From: CAYONZ01 sp964405465
GTDB taxonomy: Bacteria > Bdellovibrionota > Bdellovibrionia > Bdellovibrionales > JAMPXM01
NCBI GenBank assembly: GCA_964405465.1
Contig: CAYONZ010000058.1
Span: 1 to 19,166, forward strand
Direction: 5' to 3'
DNA: 19,166 nt
Part shown: one piece after another, positions 6,669-12,522 of the stretch
Layout of the letters: the number at the start of each line of letters is the position of its first letter
Numbering within the stretch: the stretch's first letter is position 1
Notes under the pieces: model-generated
The model's input: the letters and a program-made list of their open reading frames with translations, nothing else
What the model was told of the DNA's origin: nothing
Databases searched by the model: none
Program-made: the position numbers and the translations under genes

Positions 6669-7319
6669 ATGGCAAGTTCAAATACACCTCTTGATGATCT
6701 GTTTAAAGTCGACCTCGAATTTCGGGATGCCGATTGGGAAGACTCATTTTTTAAAAGCTTTCTCCGTTCAAGCGTAAAGGTTGTTTTCTCTGACCCCAAA
6801 CCGGGACCTGATGGTTGGCCTTATCTTTTTGTGGAAACAACAGAAGAAGCTGATGAGCCGGTTTCAAAGATCGTGGGATGGCTCGCTGAGCGCGGCATTG
6901 GTCTGGCTTTGAATGTTCAAAAACCGATGCCAGACTTTGTGTTCACCTACGGCATGTTGTGGAACTACAGGGAACGCGGTGAGTTTTTATCTACCGCACC
7001 AAAAATCGAATCCGGAGAAATTCGCTTGGGAGATGGTGAACAAGTTTTTATTGGTGAACCATCAGAAGCATTCTTACCTAAATATGTAAGGGCAATTTTA
7101 AAACAATTCTTTTTTGATCAAGGTGTACATGCTGTCAAAGCGATGATGATGTCGAAAGATCAAAAACATTTCGACCTCTGCTTTTCTTTGGAGTCATTGG
7201 GGAGCCCTCCAGAAAAAGAGCGGGCTGGAATTGCCGAAGCGATTGCTTGGTTTTTACCTGCGCATTACTCCGTGGCATTGATTAGCGAAAAAGCTGTAGA
7301 AGGCTTCAAACCATTATAG
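6669..7319 (+). CDS. Uncharacterised cytoplasmic protein
   Basis: 216 residues from ATG 6669. There is no signal peptide or membrane helix. The N-terminus is acidic (LDDLFKVDLEFRDADWEDSFF), followed by a mixed alpha/beta pattern with hydrophobic strands VKVVFSD, YLFVETTE, DFVFTYGML and FDLCFSLESL. It has one Cys. It looks like one or two small alpha/beta domains, but I recognise no family. No good SD is close to the ATG; a GGAGAG lies about 17 nt upstream, so initiation may be weak. It is divergent from the protease operon, and the 153-nt spacer contains AGACTC/GAGTCT inverted 6-mers. It converges on the PilZ-like gene. Confidence 0.65.
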   Translation: MASSNTPLDDLFKVDLEFRDADWEDSFFKSFLRSSVKVVFSDPKPGPDGWPYLFVETTEEADEPVSKIVGWLAERGIGLALNVQKPMPDFVFTYGMLWNYRERGEFLSTAPKIESGEIRLGDGEQVFIGEPSEAFLPKYVRAILKQFFFDQGVHAVKAMMMSKDQKHFDLCFSLESLGSPPEKERAGIAEAIAWFLPAHYSVALISEKAVEGFKPL

Positions 7320-7335
7320 AAGCAAAGTCAGACCG

Positions 7336-7355
7336 AGACTAGTTTTCGCTAGTCT
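7336..7355. repeat. 7-bp hairpin between convergent genes
   Basis: AGACTAG (7336-7342) and CTAGTCT (7349-7355) with a 6-nt loop overlap the TAG stop of the minus-strand PilZ-like gene. No T-run follows on either strand, so it is not a standard intrinsic terminator. It may act as an mRNA 3' end stabiliser. Confidence 0.4.
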
Positions 7356-7764
7356 TAGGCAGGAATTCAAGCAGGCATTCGCGCCAGTACTCAGGAGCAT
7401 CGTCGCTGAAGTCTATTGCGATTTCATAAGTCGTTTTGTTGAATCGGTGAGTGCGTGTGATTTTACCCGAGATTTCGATGTTCAATTTCGGAATTTTTAA
7501 TAGAACTTGATCGCCCTCAAGTTCAGAAATCGAAAGTGCTTCTTTGAATTTTTTAGGCAAAAGCTCGGTCCTGTCGACATGCAAAAGAAAACCGCTTTTA
7601 GAGGCATCGACAATTACACCCTTACGCGAAAGCAATGTCAGGTGGTCAATCGATGTGAAGCCCGAGATGAGCAGTGGCTCGACTGATTGTCGTGGAGCTC
7701 GATCGACCTTAGCAGGCACAGGTTGAGGTTGATTTTTGCTGTCAAAATGAGAGTCATCGCGCAT
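7339..7764 (-). CDS. PilZ-like domain protein with a degenerate c-di-GMP site
   Basis: 141 residues from ATG 7764. The SD AAGGA lies 6 nt before it; a longer frame with TTG at 7827 lacks one. Residues 1-30 are polar and Pro-rich. Residues 31-136 have the beta-barrel pattern of PilZ domains, including the (D/N)xSxxG motif as DASKSG (53-58) and a late strand TYEIAIDFSDD before an amphipathic helix. The RxxxR motif, which carries the c-di-GMP-binding arginines, is not seen before DASKSG. It may therefore be a non-binding PilZ that works by protein contacts. Deltaproteobacteria and Bdellovibrio carry many PilZ proteins in motility and predation control. The fold assignment is by motif and pattern only. 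Confidence 0.6.
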   Translation of the reverse strand: MRDDSHFDSKNQPQPVPAKVDRAPRQSVEPLLISGFTSIDHLTLLSRKGVIVDASKSGFLLHVDRTELLPKKFKEALSISELEGDQVLLKIPKLNIEISGKITRTHRFNKTTYEIAIDFSDDAPEYWRECLLEFLPKTSEN

Positions 7765-7928
7765 CGACATTCCTTTCAGTCGAGATTCAATTAACTCTTC
7801 GGACTGGACCAGACCTAAGTTTAACAAAAAGCAGACTTTTAAAAATCCTCAGGCAATTGAAGCAATTGTGGCGATTATTTGTAGCAAGGGCCAAAATATG
7901 GCGTCTCAGTTCAAGACAAATTTATCAT

Positions 7929-8903
7929 TCATGGAGCAATAAATTTTTCAGGCCACTTAACGGATTTCCCATCGGTGATATCCATCATTCTTTGCAAAGA
8001 CACCTGCGCAAGTTTGGCGGTGAGTGGTTCCACTTCAACGGCAGGCGAAAGTGTTTGAAGAGCCTGACGAATTTTTTCGAGGGTATTGAGCTTCATGTAT
8101 GGGCATTGGTTGCAGGCACAGCTTCCTTCGGCGGGAGCTTGAATGAGGGTCGCCTCTGGTCTCACCTTGCGCATCTGGTGCATGATGCCTTCTTCTGTTG
8201 CCACGATAAATTCGGTCACGTTTTTGTTATTCTTGACCTCTTCCAGCAGGCGAGAAGTTGAACCGATGACGTCGGCGAATTGCAAAACGGCATCATCGCA
8301 CTCCGGATGCGCAATCACTAGTGCCTTTGGATATTGCTGTTTTAACGCAAAAAGTTTTTGCGAAGAAAATAAAACATGCACCTCGCAAGAGCCTGGCCAT
8401 TTTATCATGGGTCGGTCGAGCTTTTTTTCGAGAAAACGACCAAGGTTGGCGTCGGGGCCAAACAAGATGGGCCGATTTTTGGGAATCGAGTTGATGATTT
8501 TTTCGGCATTGCTTGATGTGCAAATAACATCTGAAATCGATTTCACCGCAGCACTGCTATTAATGTAAGTCACGGCAATGTGCTCAGGGTTTTCAAGTCT
8601 CCATTTCAGGTACTTTTCGTAGGGAGAGTGATCAACAAGCGAACAACCAGCGGCAAGGTCAGGAACCAAAACGGTTTTCTCTGGCGAAAGAATCTTCACG
8701 CTTTCTGCCATAAAAGTGACTCCCGCCAATAGAATGACCTTTGCGGAACTCTTTTGACCTTGTTGCGCTAGAAACAAACTATCACCGACGGCATCGGCAA
8801 GATCCTGAATTTCACCATCTTCATAAAAGTGGGCGAGAATCAAAGCATCGTGTTTTTTCTTGAGGTCAAAAATTTCTGCTTCAATCGTAGGTCTTGTTGC
8901 CAC
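7929..8903 (-). CDS. nadA: Quinolinate synthase NadA
   Basis: 324 residues. NadA condenses iminoaspartate with dihydroxyacetone phosphate to form quinolinate in de novo NAD synthesis, using a [4Fe-4S] cluster in the cytoplasm. The family signatures are present: HFYEDGEIQDLADAVGDSL near the N-terminus, AAGCSL (Cys87), GSCEVH (Cys173) and CACNQCPYM, of which Cys267 is the expected third cluster ligand. HPEC at 199-202 is also typical. The length fits the family. The start is GTG 8903, with AAGGAG ending 5 nt before it. It lies 36 nt after ilvE on the same strand, so the two are probably cotranscribed. No nadB or nadC is adjacent. Confidence 0.97.
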   Translation of the reverse strand: MATRPTIEAEIFDLKKKHDALILAHFYEDGEIQDLADAVGDSLFLAQQGQKSSAKVILLAGVTFMAESVKILSPEKTVLVPDLAAGCSLVDHSPYEKYLKWRLENPEHIAVTYINSSAAVKSISDVICTSSNAEKIINSIPKNRPILFGPDANLGRFLEKKLDRPMIKWPGSCEVHVLFSSQKLFALKQQYPKALVIAHPECDDAVLQFADVIGSTSRLLEEVKNNKNVTEFIVATEEGIMHQMRKVRPEATLIQAPAEGSCACNQCPYMKLNTLEKIRQALQTLSPAVEVEPLTAKLAQVSLQRMMDITDGKSVKWPEKFIAP

Positions 8904-8914
8904 ATCGTCTCCTT

Positions 8915-8938
8915 AAGGATCAATTTTAAAGGATCAAT
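8915..8938. repeat. Short direct repeat between ilvE and nadA
   Basis: AAGGATCAAT occurs at 8915-8924 and 8929-8938 (period 14). A related GATATCGATC/GATATTGATC pair overlaps the ilvE stop region on the minus strand. The repeats fill most of the 36-nt intercistronic gap and adjoin the nadA SD. They may reflect local duplication or a protein-binding array. Confidence 0.35.
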
Positions 8939-8939
8939 A

Positions 8940-10019
8940 TCACTGATCGATATCGACTAACCAGCCGCGAGTGTCCGGAGTTCTTGAATAATAAATATCT
9001 CCGAAAAGTTGATACAGCTGAGTCGCCACAGGGCCGTTTTTTCCGCCATTGATAGTCATCGTAAATGGTTCACCATTTATTGTGGTTCCGAGGGATCCAA
9101 TTGGAGAAATGGCCGCTGCCGTACCTGTGCCGAAAGCCTCTTCAAGCTCACCGGCCTTGTAGGCCTTGATAACTTCATCAAGAGAAAGTGGTCGCTCTTC
9201 AAGAGGAATGCCGAGTTCTTTTAAAAGCTCAATAGCAGAGGCACGAGTGACCCCTGGCAAAATAGTTCCTGCGAGAGGCGGGGTGACCACTTTGCCTTTG
9301 ATTTTAAAGAAAACATTCATGGTCCCGACTTCTTCGATGAATTTCTTTTGGCAAGCATCGAGCCACAAGACTTGCGCGTAACCATTCTTTTTGGCTTCGA
9401 GCGCTGCCTTCAGGCTAGAGGCATAGTTGCCTCCGGCTTTCACATTGCCCATTCCGCCTGGGCCGCTGCGTGAATAAGTGGGCTCGACCCAAATTTTAAC
9501 TGGATCAGCGGAATTGCCATAGTAAGAACCAACTGGCGACATGATGACATAGAAAAGATAATTCTCTGAGGGACGAACTCCTAAGAAGGCCTCAGTGCCA
9601 ATTAGAGTTGGGCGAAGATACAGTGCTGTGTTGGGCGAGGCCGGTACCCAATCGAGATCAGTCTTGATGAGGGTTTTGATTCCTTGCCAAAAAAGATCAT
9701 AATCAGGAGCTTGCATACATAGGCGTTCGGCCCCGGCCTTGAGCCTTTCCCAATTCATTTTAGGTCTAAAAACTCGAACTTTACCGTCTGCTCCCTTAAA
9801 TGCTTTCATGCCTTCGAACAGTGCCTGGCCATAGTGAAGAACCGCAGCACCAGGATCAATTTGAAAAGTCTGGTACGGCACGACTCGGGGAGCATGCCAT
9901 TTCAATAAATCGCTGTAATCTGCCAAAAACATATGATCAGAAAAGAATTTTCCGAAGCCATAATTTTTGGGATCGGGCTTTGTGTGTGGGGCTTTACTGC
10001 GGGTCACTTCAATTTGCAT
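8940..10019 (-). CDS. ilvE: Branched-chain amino acid aminotransferase
   Basis: 359 residues from ATG 10019, chosen because a GGAG lies 8 nt upstream and the length fits the family; a longer GTG frame to 10094 adds 25 unrelated residues. This PLP fold-type IV enzyme transfers the amino group between glutamate and the keto acids of Leu, Ile and Val. Signatures include HYGQALFEGMKAF (62-74), the PLP lysine Lys194 in NVKAGGNYASS, EEVGTMNVFF (229-238) and GTILPGVTRAS (251-261). The VKAGGNY form resembles the eukaryotic/BCAT2-like subgroup rather than E. coli IlvE. It is first in a likely operon with nadA. The 215-nt upstream gap is shared with a divergent secreted-protein gene. Confidence 0.95.
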   Translation of the reverse strand: MQIEVTRSKAPHTKPDPKNYGFGKFFSDHMFLADYSDLLKWHAPRVVPYQTFQIDPGAAVLHYGQALFEGMKAFKGADGKVRVFRPKMNWERLKAGAERLCMQAPDYDLFWQGIKTLIKTDLDWVPASPNTALYLRPTLIGTEAFLGVRPSENYLFYVIMSPVGSYYGNSADPVKIWVEPTYSRSGPGGMGNVKAGGNYASSLKAALEAKKNGYAQVLWLDACQKKFIEEVGTMNVFFKIKGKVVTPPLAGTILPGVTRASAIELLKELGIPLEERPLSLDEVIKAYKAGELEEAFGTGTAAAISPIGSLGTTINGEPFTMTINGGKNGPVATQLYQLFGDIYYSRTPDTRGWLVDIDQ

Positions 10020-10160
10020 CGTCAACGCTCCTTCACCGGCCCAGATTTTCGAATTGCTTCGTGAGAAGGTCTGCGAAGTTCCGAACTGAGGCACATGCTC
10101 TATCTAACTTGGACCAGGGGTATCACTTTGGGGGGCCTGAGGCAATAATCTGTAAGGTCT

Positions 10161-10182
10161 ATCTGTTAGAAATCTGACAGGT
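10161..10182. promoter_or_regulatory. Imperfect 22-bp palindrome upstream of 10235
   Basis: The core CTGTTAGAAATCTGACAG (10163-10180) has arms CTGT-AGA and TCT-ACAG with one T/G wobble per side; a further A-T and a T/G extend it to 10161-10182. It lies 53 nt before the ATG at 10235, within the divergent ilvE spacer, and contains a -35-like CTGACA. It is a candidate operator for one or both genes. Confidence 0.35.
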
Positions 10183-10234
10183 GCGATTCAGGGTATGGTC
10201 TGTTAACTTGCCTTAATCTTGAAAGGGGTCCCTT

Positions 10235-10885
10235 ATGAACCGTTTTGTTAAACAGGCTTTTGTTTGCGTATTGTCCGCACAAATGCTTCTTGCTCCGGGC
10301 TTGTCTCATGCTGCTTCTCCAATTGGATTTGGAGGATCGTCAGCGGGAGTATCGTTCACAGAGATTTATTCGGTGGTACAATCCTCTTTCTCAGGAATTG
10401 GTACGGGAGCACCATTTATTGTGAGTTCAGATGCAACCTCGCGACGAGTGCTTTTTCAGCCTTTGTCGATCGCCATGAATGAAATTTCGATGCTAGTCAG
10501 TGTGCTGAGCCCAAGCGGTCAAGTACTGGCGGGAACCCAAGTGACAGTTTCATCTTCTTTGAGCGCGTTAGAAATGAAGGAAATGCTTCAGCTTCAGGGA
10601 CAACATCTTGAAGAGATGGCCGGCCCAGAAAAAATCAATATGAAGGATGGTAAGCGAGTTGCGGGAGGAACAGGCGCAACAGGAATCATCGGGCCACTTG
10701 TCACTTTTGGTTTGGCTGGTGCGGGATTGGTATTTGCCGGAAAGTATGTCATCGCTTCACTACAACAAAAGGGTCAGTTGAAAGACCTAGGTGTTGCTGC
10801 GGGTCTTTTGGGGGCTTCAGCTCTCTTCTTTTTGGTTTATTCTAACTTTAAAGTTACGCCAGTTTCGACAGTCACGACCCGCTAA
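10235..10885 (+). CDS. Exported protein with two C-terminal membrane helices
   Basis: 216 residues with GAAAGGGG as SD before the ATG. Residues 1-27 form a Sec signal peptide (MNRFVKQAF, hydrophobic core, GLSHA cleavage site). Residues 28-145 are Ser/Gly/Val-rich and probably periplasmic, with a short helical segment ALEMKEMLQLQGQHLEEM. Two hydrophobic helices follow at about 148-170 (Gly-rich, GIIGPLVTFGLAGAGLVFAG) and 185-203 (GVAAGLLGASALFFLVYSNF), with a short KGQLKDL loop between. The hairpin-like ending suggests inner-membrane anchoring, with a 13-residue tail. I recognise no family. The gene converges on mglA and stops 31 nt from its end. Confidence 0.7.
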   Translation: MNRFVKQAFVCVLSAQMLLAPGLSHAASPIGFGGSSAGVSFTEIYSVVQSSFSGIGTGAPFIVSSDATSRRVLFQPLSIAMNEISMLVSVLSPSGQVLAGTQVTVSSSLSALEMKEMLQLQGQHLEEMAGPEKINMKDGKRVAGGTGATGIIGPLVTFGLAGAGLVFAGKYVIASLQQKGQLKDLGVAAGLLGASALFFLVYSNFKVTPVSTVTTR

Positions 10886-10908
10886 GGTCATGCTTTCGGT
10901 TTTATTGT

Positions 10909-10932
10909 AAGGCGGTTTAGCGGCCGCCTTTT
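10909..10932 (+). terminator. Terminator between convergent genes
   Basis: AAGGCGG (10909-10915) pairs with CCGCCTT (10924-10930) around an 8-nt loop and ends in TTTT. It starts 23 nt after the stop of the plus gene and overlaps the last codons and stop of mglA. The minus-strand version lacks a U-run, so termination is better supported for the plus strand. Confidence 0.6.
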
Positions 10933-11507
10933 AGAGTTGTCACGATAGCCTTTGAAACTGTCATGAGCGACTCCATCACACCGCGCCCGATTGAGGCATT
11001 GGCCTCAAAGTCTGGGGCATTGTAACGGTTGAGTGCGGTTCGCAACTCAGCAAGAGAGGCAATGTTCGGTAAGTCGCGTTTGTTGTATTGAATGACGAGC
11101 GGAACTTCTTTAATGTCGTAGCCTTGCTGTTCAAGATTGCGCTCTAGATTCTTCATGGCTTCGATATTTTCATCCATTCGCTCGAGCTGCGAATCTGCAA
11201 CGAATATGACTCCATCCAGCCCTTTGAGAATGAGTTTTCGACTGGCATCGTAGATAACTTGCCCCGGAACGGTGTAGAGGTGAAACCTGGTTTTTAAACC
11301 GCGAATCTCGCCCACGTTCATTGGCAAAAAATCGTAAAAAAGTGTTCGCTCTGGGTTTGAATTGAAGGTCATTAATTCAGAGGCATTACCCTGGTCTGAG
11401 GTCTTCGAATAGACCCACTGGAGATTCGTCGTCTTACCACTAAGAGATGGGCCATAATAGACAACCTTGCAATGAATCTCTTTGGTCTCTTGATTGATAA
11501 ATGCCAT
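10917..11507 (-). CDS. mglA: MglA-type Ras-like polarity GTPase
   Basis: 196 residues from ATG 11507, matching the Myxococcus MglA start (MSFINY) and length; a GTG at 11522 would add five residues. MglA-GTP marks the leading pole in gliding motility. In Bdellovibrio it acts in prey invasion through polar partners such as RomR. Motifs: Walker A GPSLSGKT (19-26), TRFHLYTVPGQ (73-83) with Thr79 where Ras-like GTPases have Asp, NPERT with Arg54, YDASRKLILKGLDGVIFVADS (86-106), and the guanine-specificity NKRD (142-145). The segment after NKRD is typical. No mglB-like roadblock gene is adjacent. It is last in the dnaX-ebfC-recR series, with a possible promoter of its own in the 63-nt gap. Confidence 0.96.
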   Translation of the reverse strand: MAFINQETKEIHCKVVYYGPSLSGKTTNLQWVYSKTSDQGNASELMTFNSNPERTLFYDFLPMNVGEIRGLKTRFHLYTVPGQVIYDASRKLILKGLDGVIFVADSQLERMDENIEAMKNLERNLEQQGYDIKEVPLVIQYNKRDLPNIASLAELRTALNRYNAPDFEANASIGRGVMESLMTVSKAIVTTLKGGR

Positions 11508-11535
11508 CTTCGGTTCAACCACCCTGTCGAAGTAA

Positions 11536-11550
11536 GACCATCCAGTGGTC
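11536..11550. repeat. 5-bp hairpin in the recR-mglA gap
   Basis: GACCA (11536-11540) and TGGTC (11546-11550) with a 5-nt loop lie about 29 nt upstream of the mglA ATG. No T-run follows. It would be in the mglA leader if transcription starts at the AT-rich element just upstream. Confidence 0.3.
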
Positions 11551-11557
11551 CTAATAT

Positions 11558-11576
11558 TTATAATATGAAATTATAA
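11558..11576 (-). promoter_or_regulatory. AT-rich inverted repeat with a consensus -10, candidate mglA promoter
   Basis: TTATAAT (11558-11564) and ATTATAA (11570-11576) form a perfect 7-bp inverted repeat over the recR stop codon. On the minus strand it contains a consensus TATAAT. The nearest -35-like TTGAAA is only 12 nt upstream, so a standard sigma70 pair is not complete. It fits a separate mglA promoter or regulator site. Confidence 0.35.
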
Positions 11577-12185
11577 CTCTACTCGGTTTTCAAGCGCACG
11601 ACTCAGTGTGCGATCGTCGACATAATCTATATCACTTCCGATTGGGACACCACTCGCAATTCGAGTGATCTTCACCTGTTTCTCTGCGAGCGCTCGAGCG
11701 AGGTATAGCACCGTCGTGTCGCCCTCAAGGTCTGGGTCAAGCGCAAGAATAATTTCGGTGATTCTTTCGTCTTCTCCACTTAGGCCGGCATCAATGCGTT
11801 CGATGAGCTGTTGAATTTTAAGATCGCGTGGGCCGATATTGTCGAGTGGAGAGATTGCTCCGTGTAGAACGTGGTAACGTCCTCGAAAAGCACCGGAAGA
11901 TTCAACACGAGCAATGTCGAGAGGTTCTTCGACCACACATACAAGATCATTTCTTCGATTTGGATCTGAACAATATCGGCAGACATCTGGCTCGTCGGTA
12001 TAAGAAAAACACTCAGAGCAAAGGCGAATGTTTTCAGCAATGCCATGAAGAGCGGCCTGAAGTTCATCCGTCGAATTTGGGGTTCGCAAAATATGATAGG
12101 CCAGTCGCTGGGCAGTTTTCGGCCCAATGCCTGGTAGGCGACTTAATTCATGGATGAGTTTTTCGAGGGCCGCTATTCGAAGCAT
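11571..12185 (-). CDS. recR: Recombination mediator RecR
   Basis: 204 residues from ATG 12185, the family start (MLRIAALEKLIHELSRLPGIGPKTAQRLA). The longer frame to 12245 overlaps ebfC and is rejected. RecR works with RecO/RecF to load RecA at gaps and is cytoplasmic. An N-terminal helix-hairpin-helix (about 11-31) precedes a C4 zinc motif (Cys56, Cys59, Cys69, Cys72) and a Toprim domain beginning at LVCVVEEPLD (81-90), with a conserved ALDPDLEGDTT later. The start lies 4 nt after the ebfC stop without a strong SD, so translation is probably coupled. The dnaX-ybaB-recR order is widely conserved. Confidence 0.97.
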   Translation of the reverse strand: MLRIAALEKLIHELSRLPGIGPKTAQRLAYHILRTPNSTDELQAALHGIAENIRLCSECFSYTDEPDVCRYCSDPNRRNDLVCVVEEPLDIARVESSGAFRGRYHVLHGAISPLDNIGPRDLKIQQLIERIDAGLSGEDERITEIILALDPDLEGDTTVLYLARALAEKQVKITRIASGVPIGSDIDYVDDRTLSRALENRVEL

Positions 12186-12189
12186 AAAG

Positions 12190-12522
12190 TTAAAACAATC
12201 CCGGCATATTGAATCCTCCAGTGACTTTTTCCATTTCGGCGGCATGGTTCGTGCGCGCGATTTTCAGAGCTTCGTTGGTTGCAGCGAGAACTAAATCTTG
12301 CAGCATTTCGGTGTCACCAGACTTGACGAGGTCTTGCGAGATGGTCACGGCGATGACATTGTGTTCACCTTTAATTTTAATTTTCACGGCTCCGCCGCCA
12401 GCAGAACCTTCGTATTCCTTCTCTGCGAGCTCTTCTTGAATCTTTTTGATCTTAATTTGTAATTGATTGGCTTGCTTCATTAAGCCTGCCATTCCCATTG
12501 GATTTCCGCCTCTGCCTTTCAT
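12190..12522 (-). CDS. ebfC: YbaB/EbfC nucleoid-associated protein
   Basis: 110 residues. YbaB/EbfC proteins are small homodimeric DNA-binding proteins usually encoded between dnaX and recR. The sequence has the Met/Gly-rich start (NPMGMAGLMKQANQLQ), a helix IKKIQEELAEKEYEGSAGGG, the conserved strand VKIKIKGEHNVIAVTI and a C-terminal helix LVLAATNEALKIARTNHAAEM followed by VTGG. The ATG overlaps the dnaX TGA as ATGA, with AAGGAG 5 nt upstream. The length is typical, and the assignment is firm. Confidence 0.96.
   Translation of the reverse strand: MKGRGGNPMGMAGLMKQANQLQIKIKKIQEELAEKEYEGSAGGGAVKIKIKGEHNVIAVTISQDLVKSGDTEMLQDLVLAATNEALKIARTNHAAEMEKVTGGFNMPGLF

Noticed and set aside
7857..8261. 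134-residue plus-strand frame opposite the end of nadA
   Set aside because: The minus strand encodes the conserved NadA C-terminus with its cluster cysteines. The frame is a shadow.
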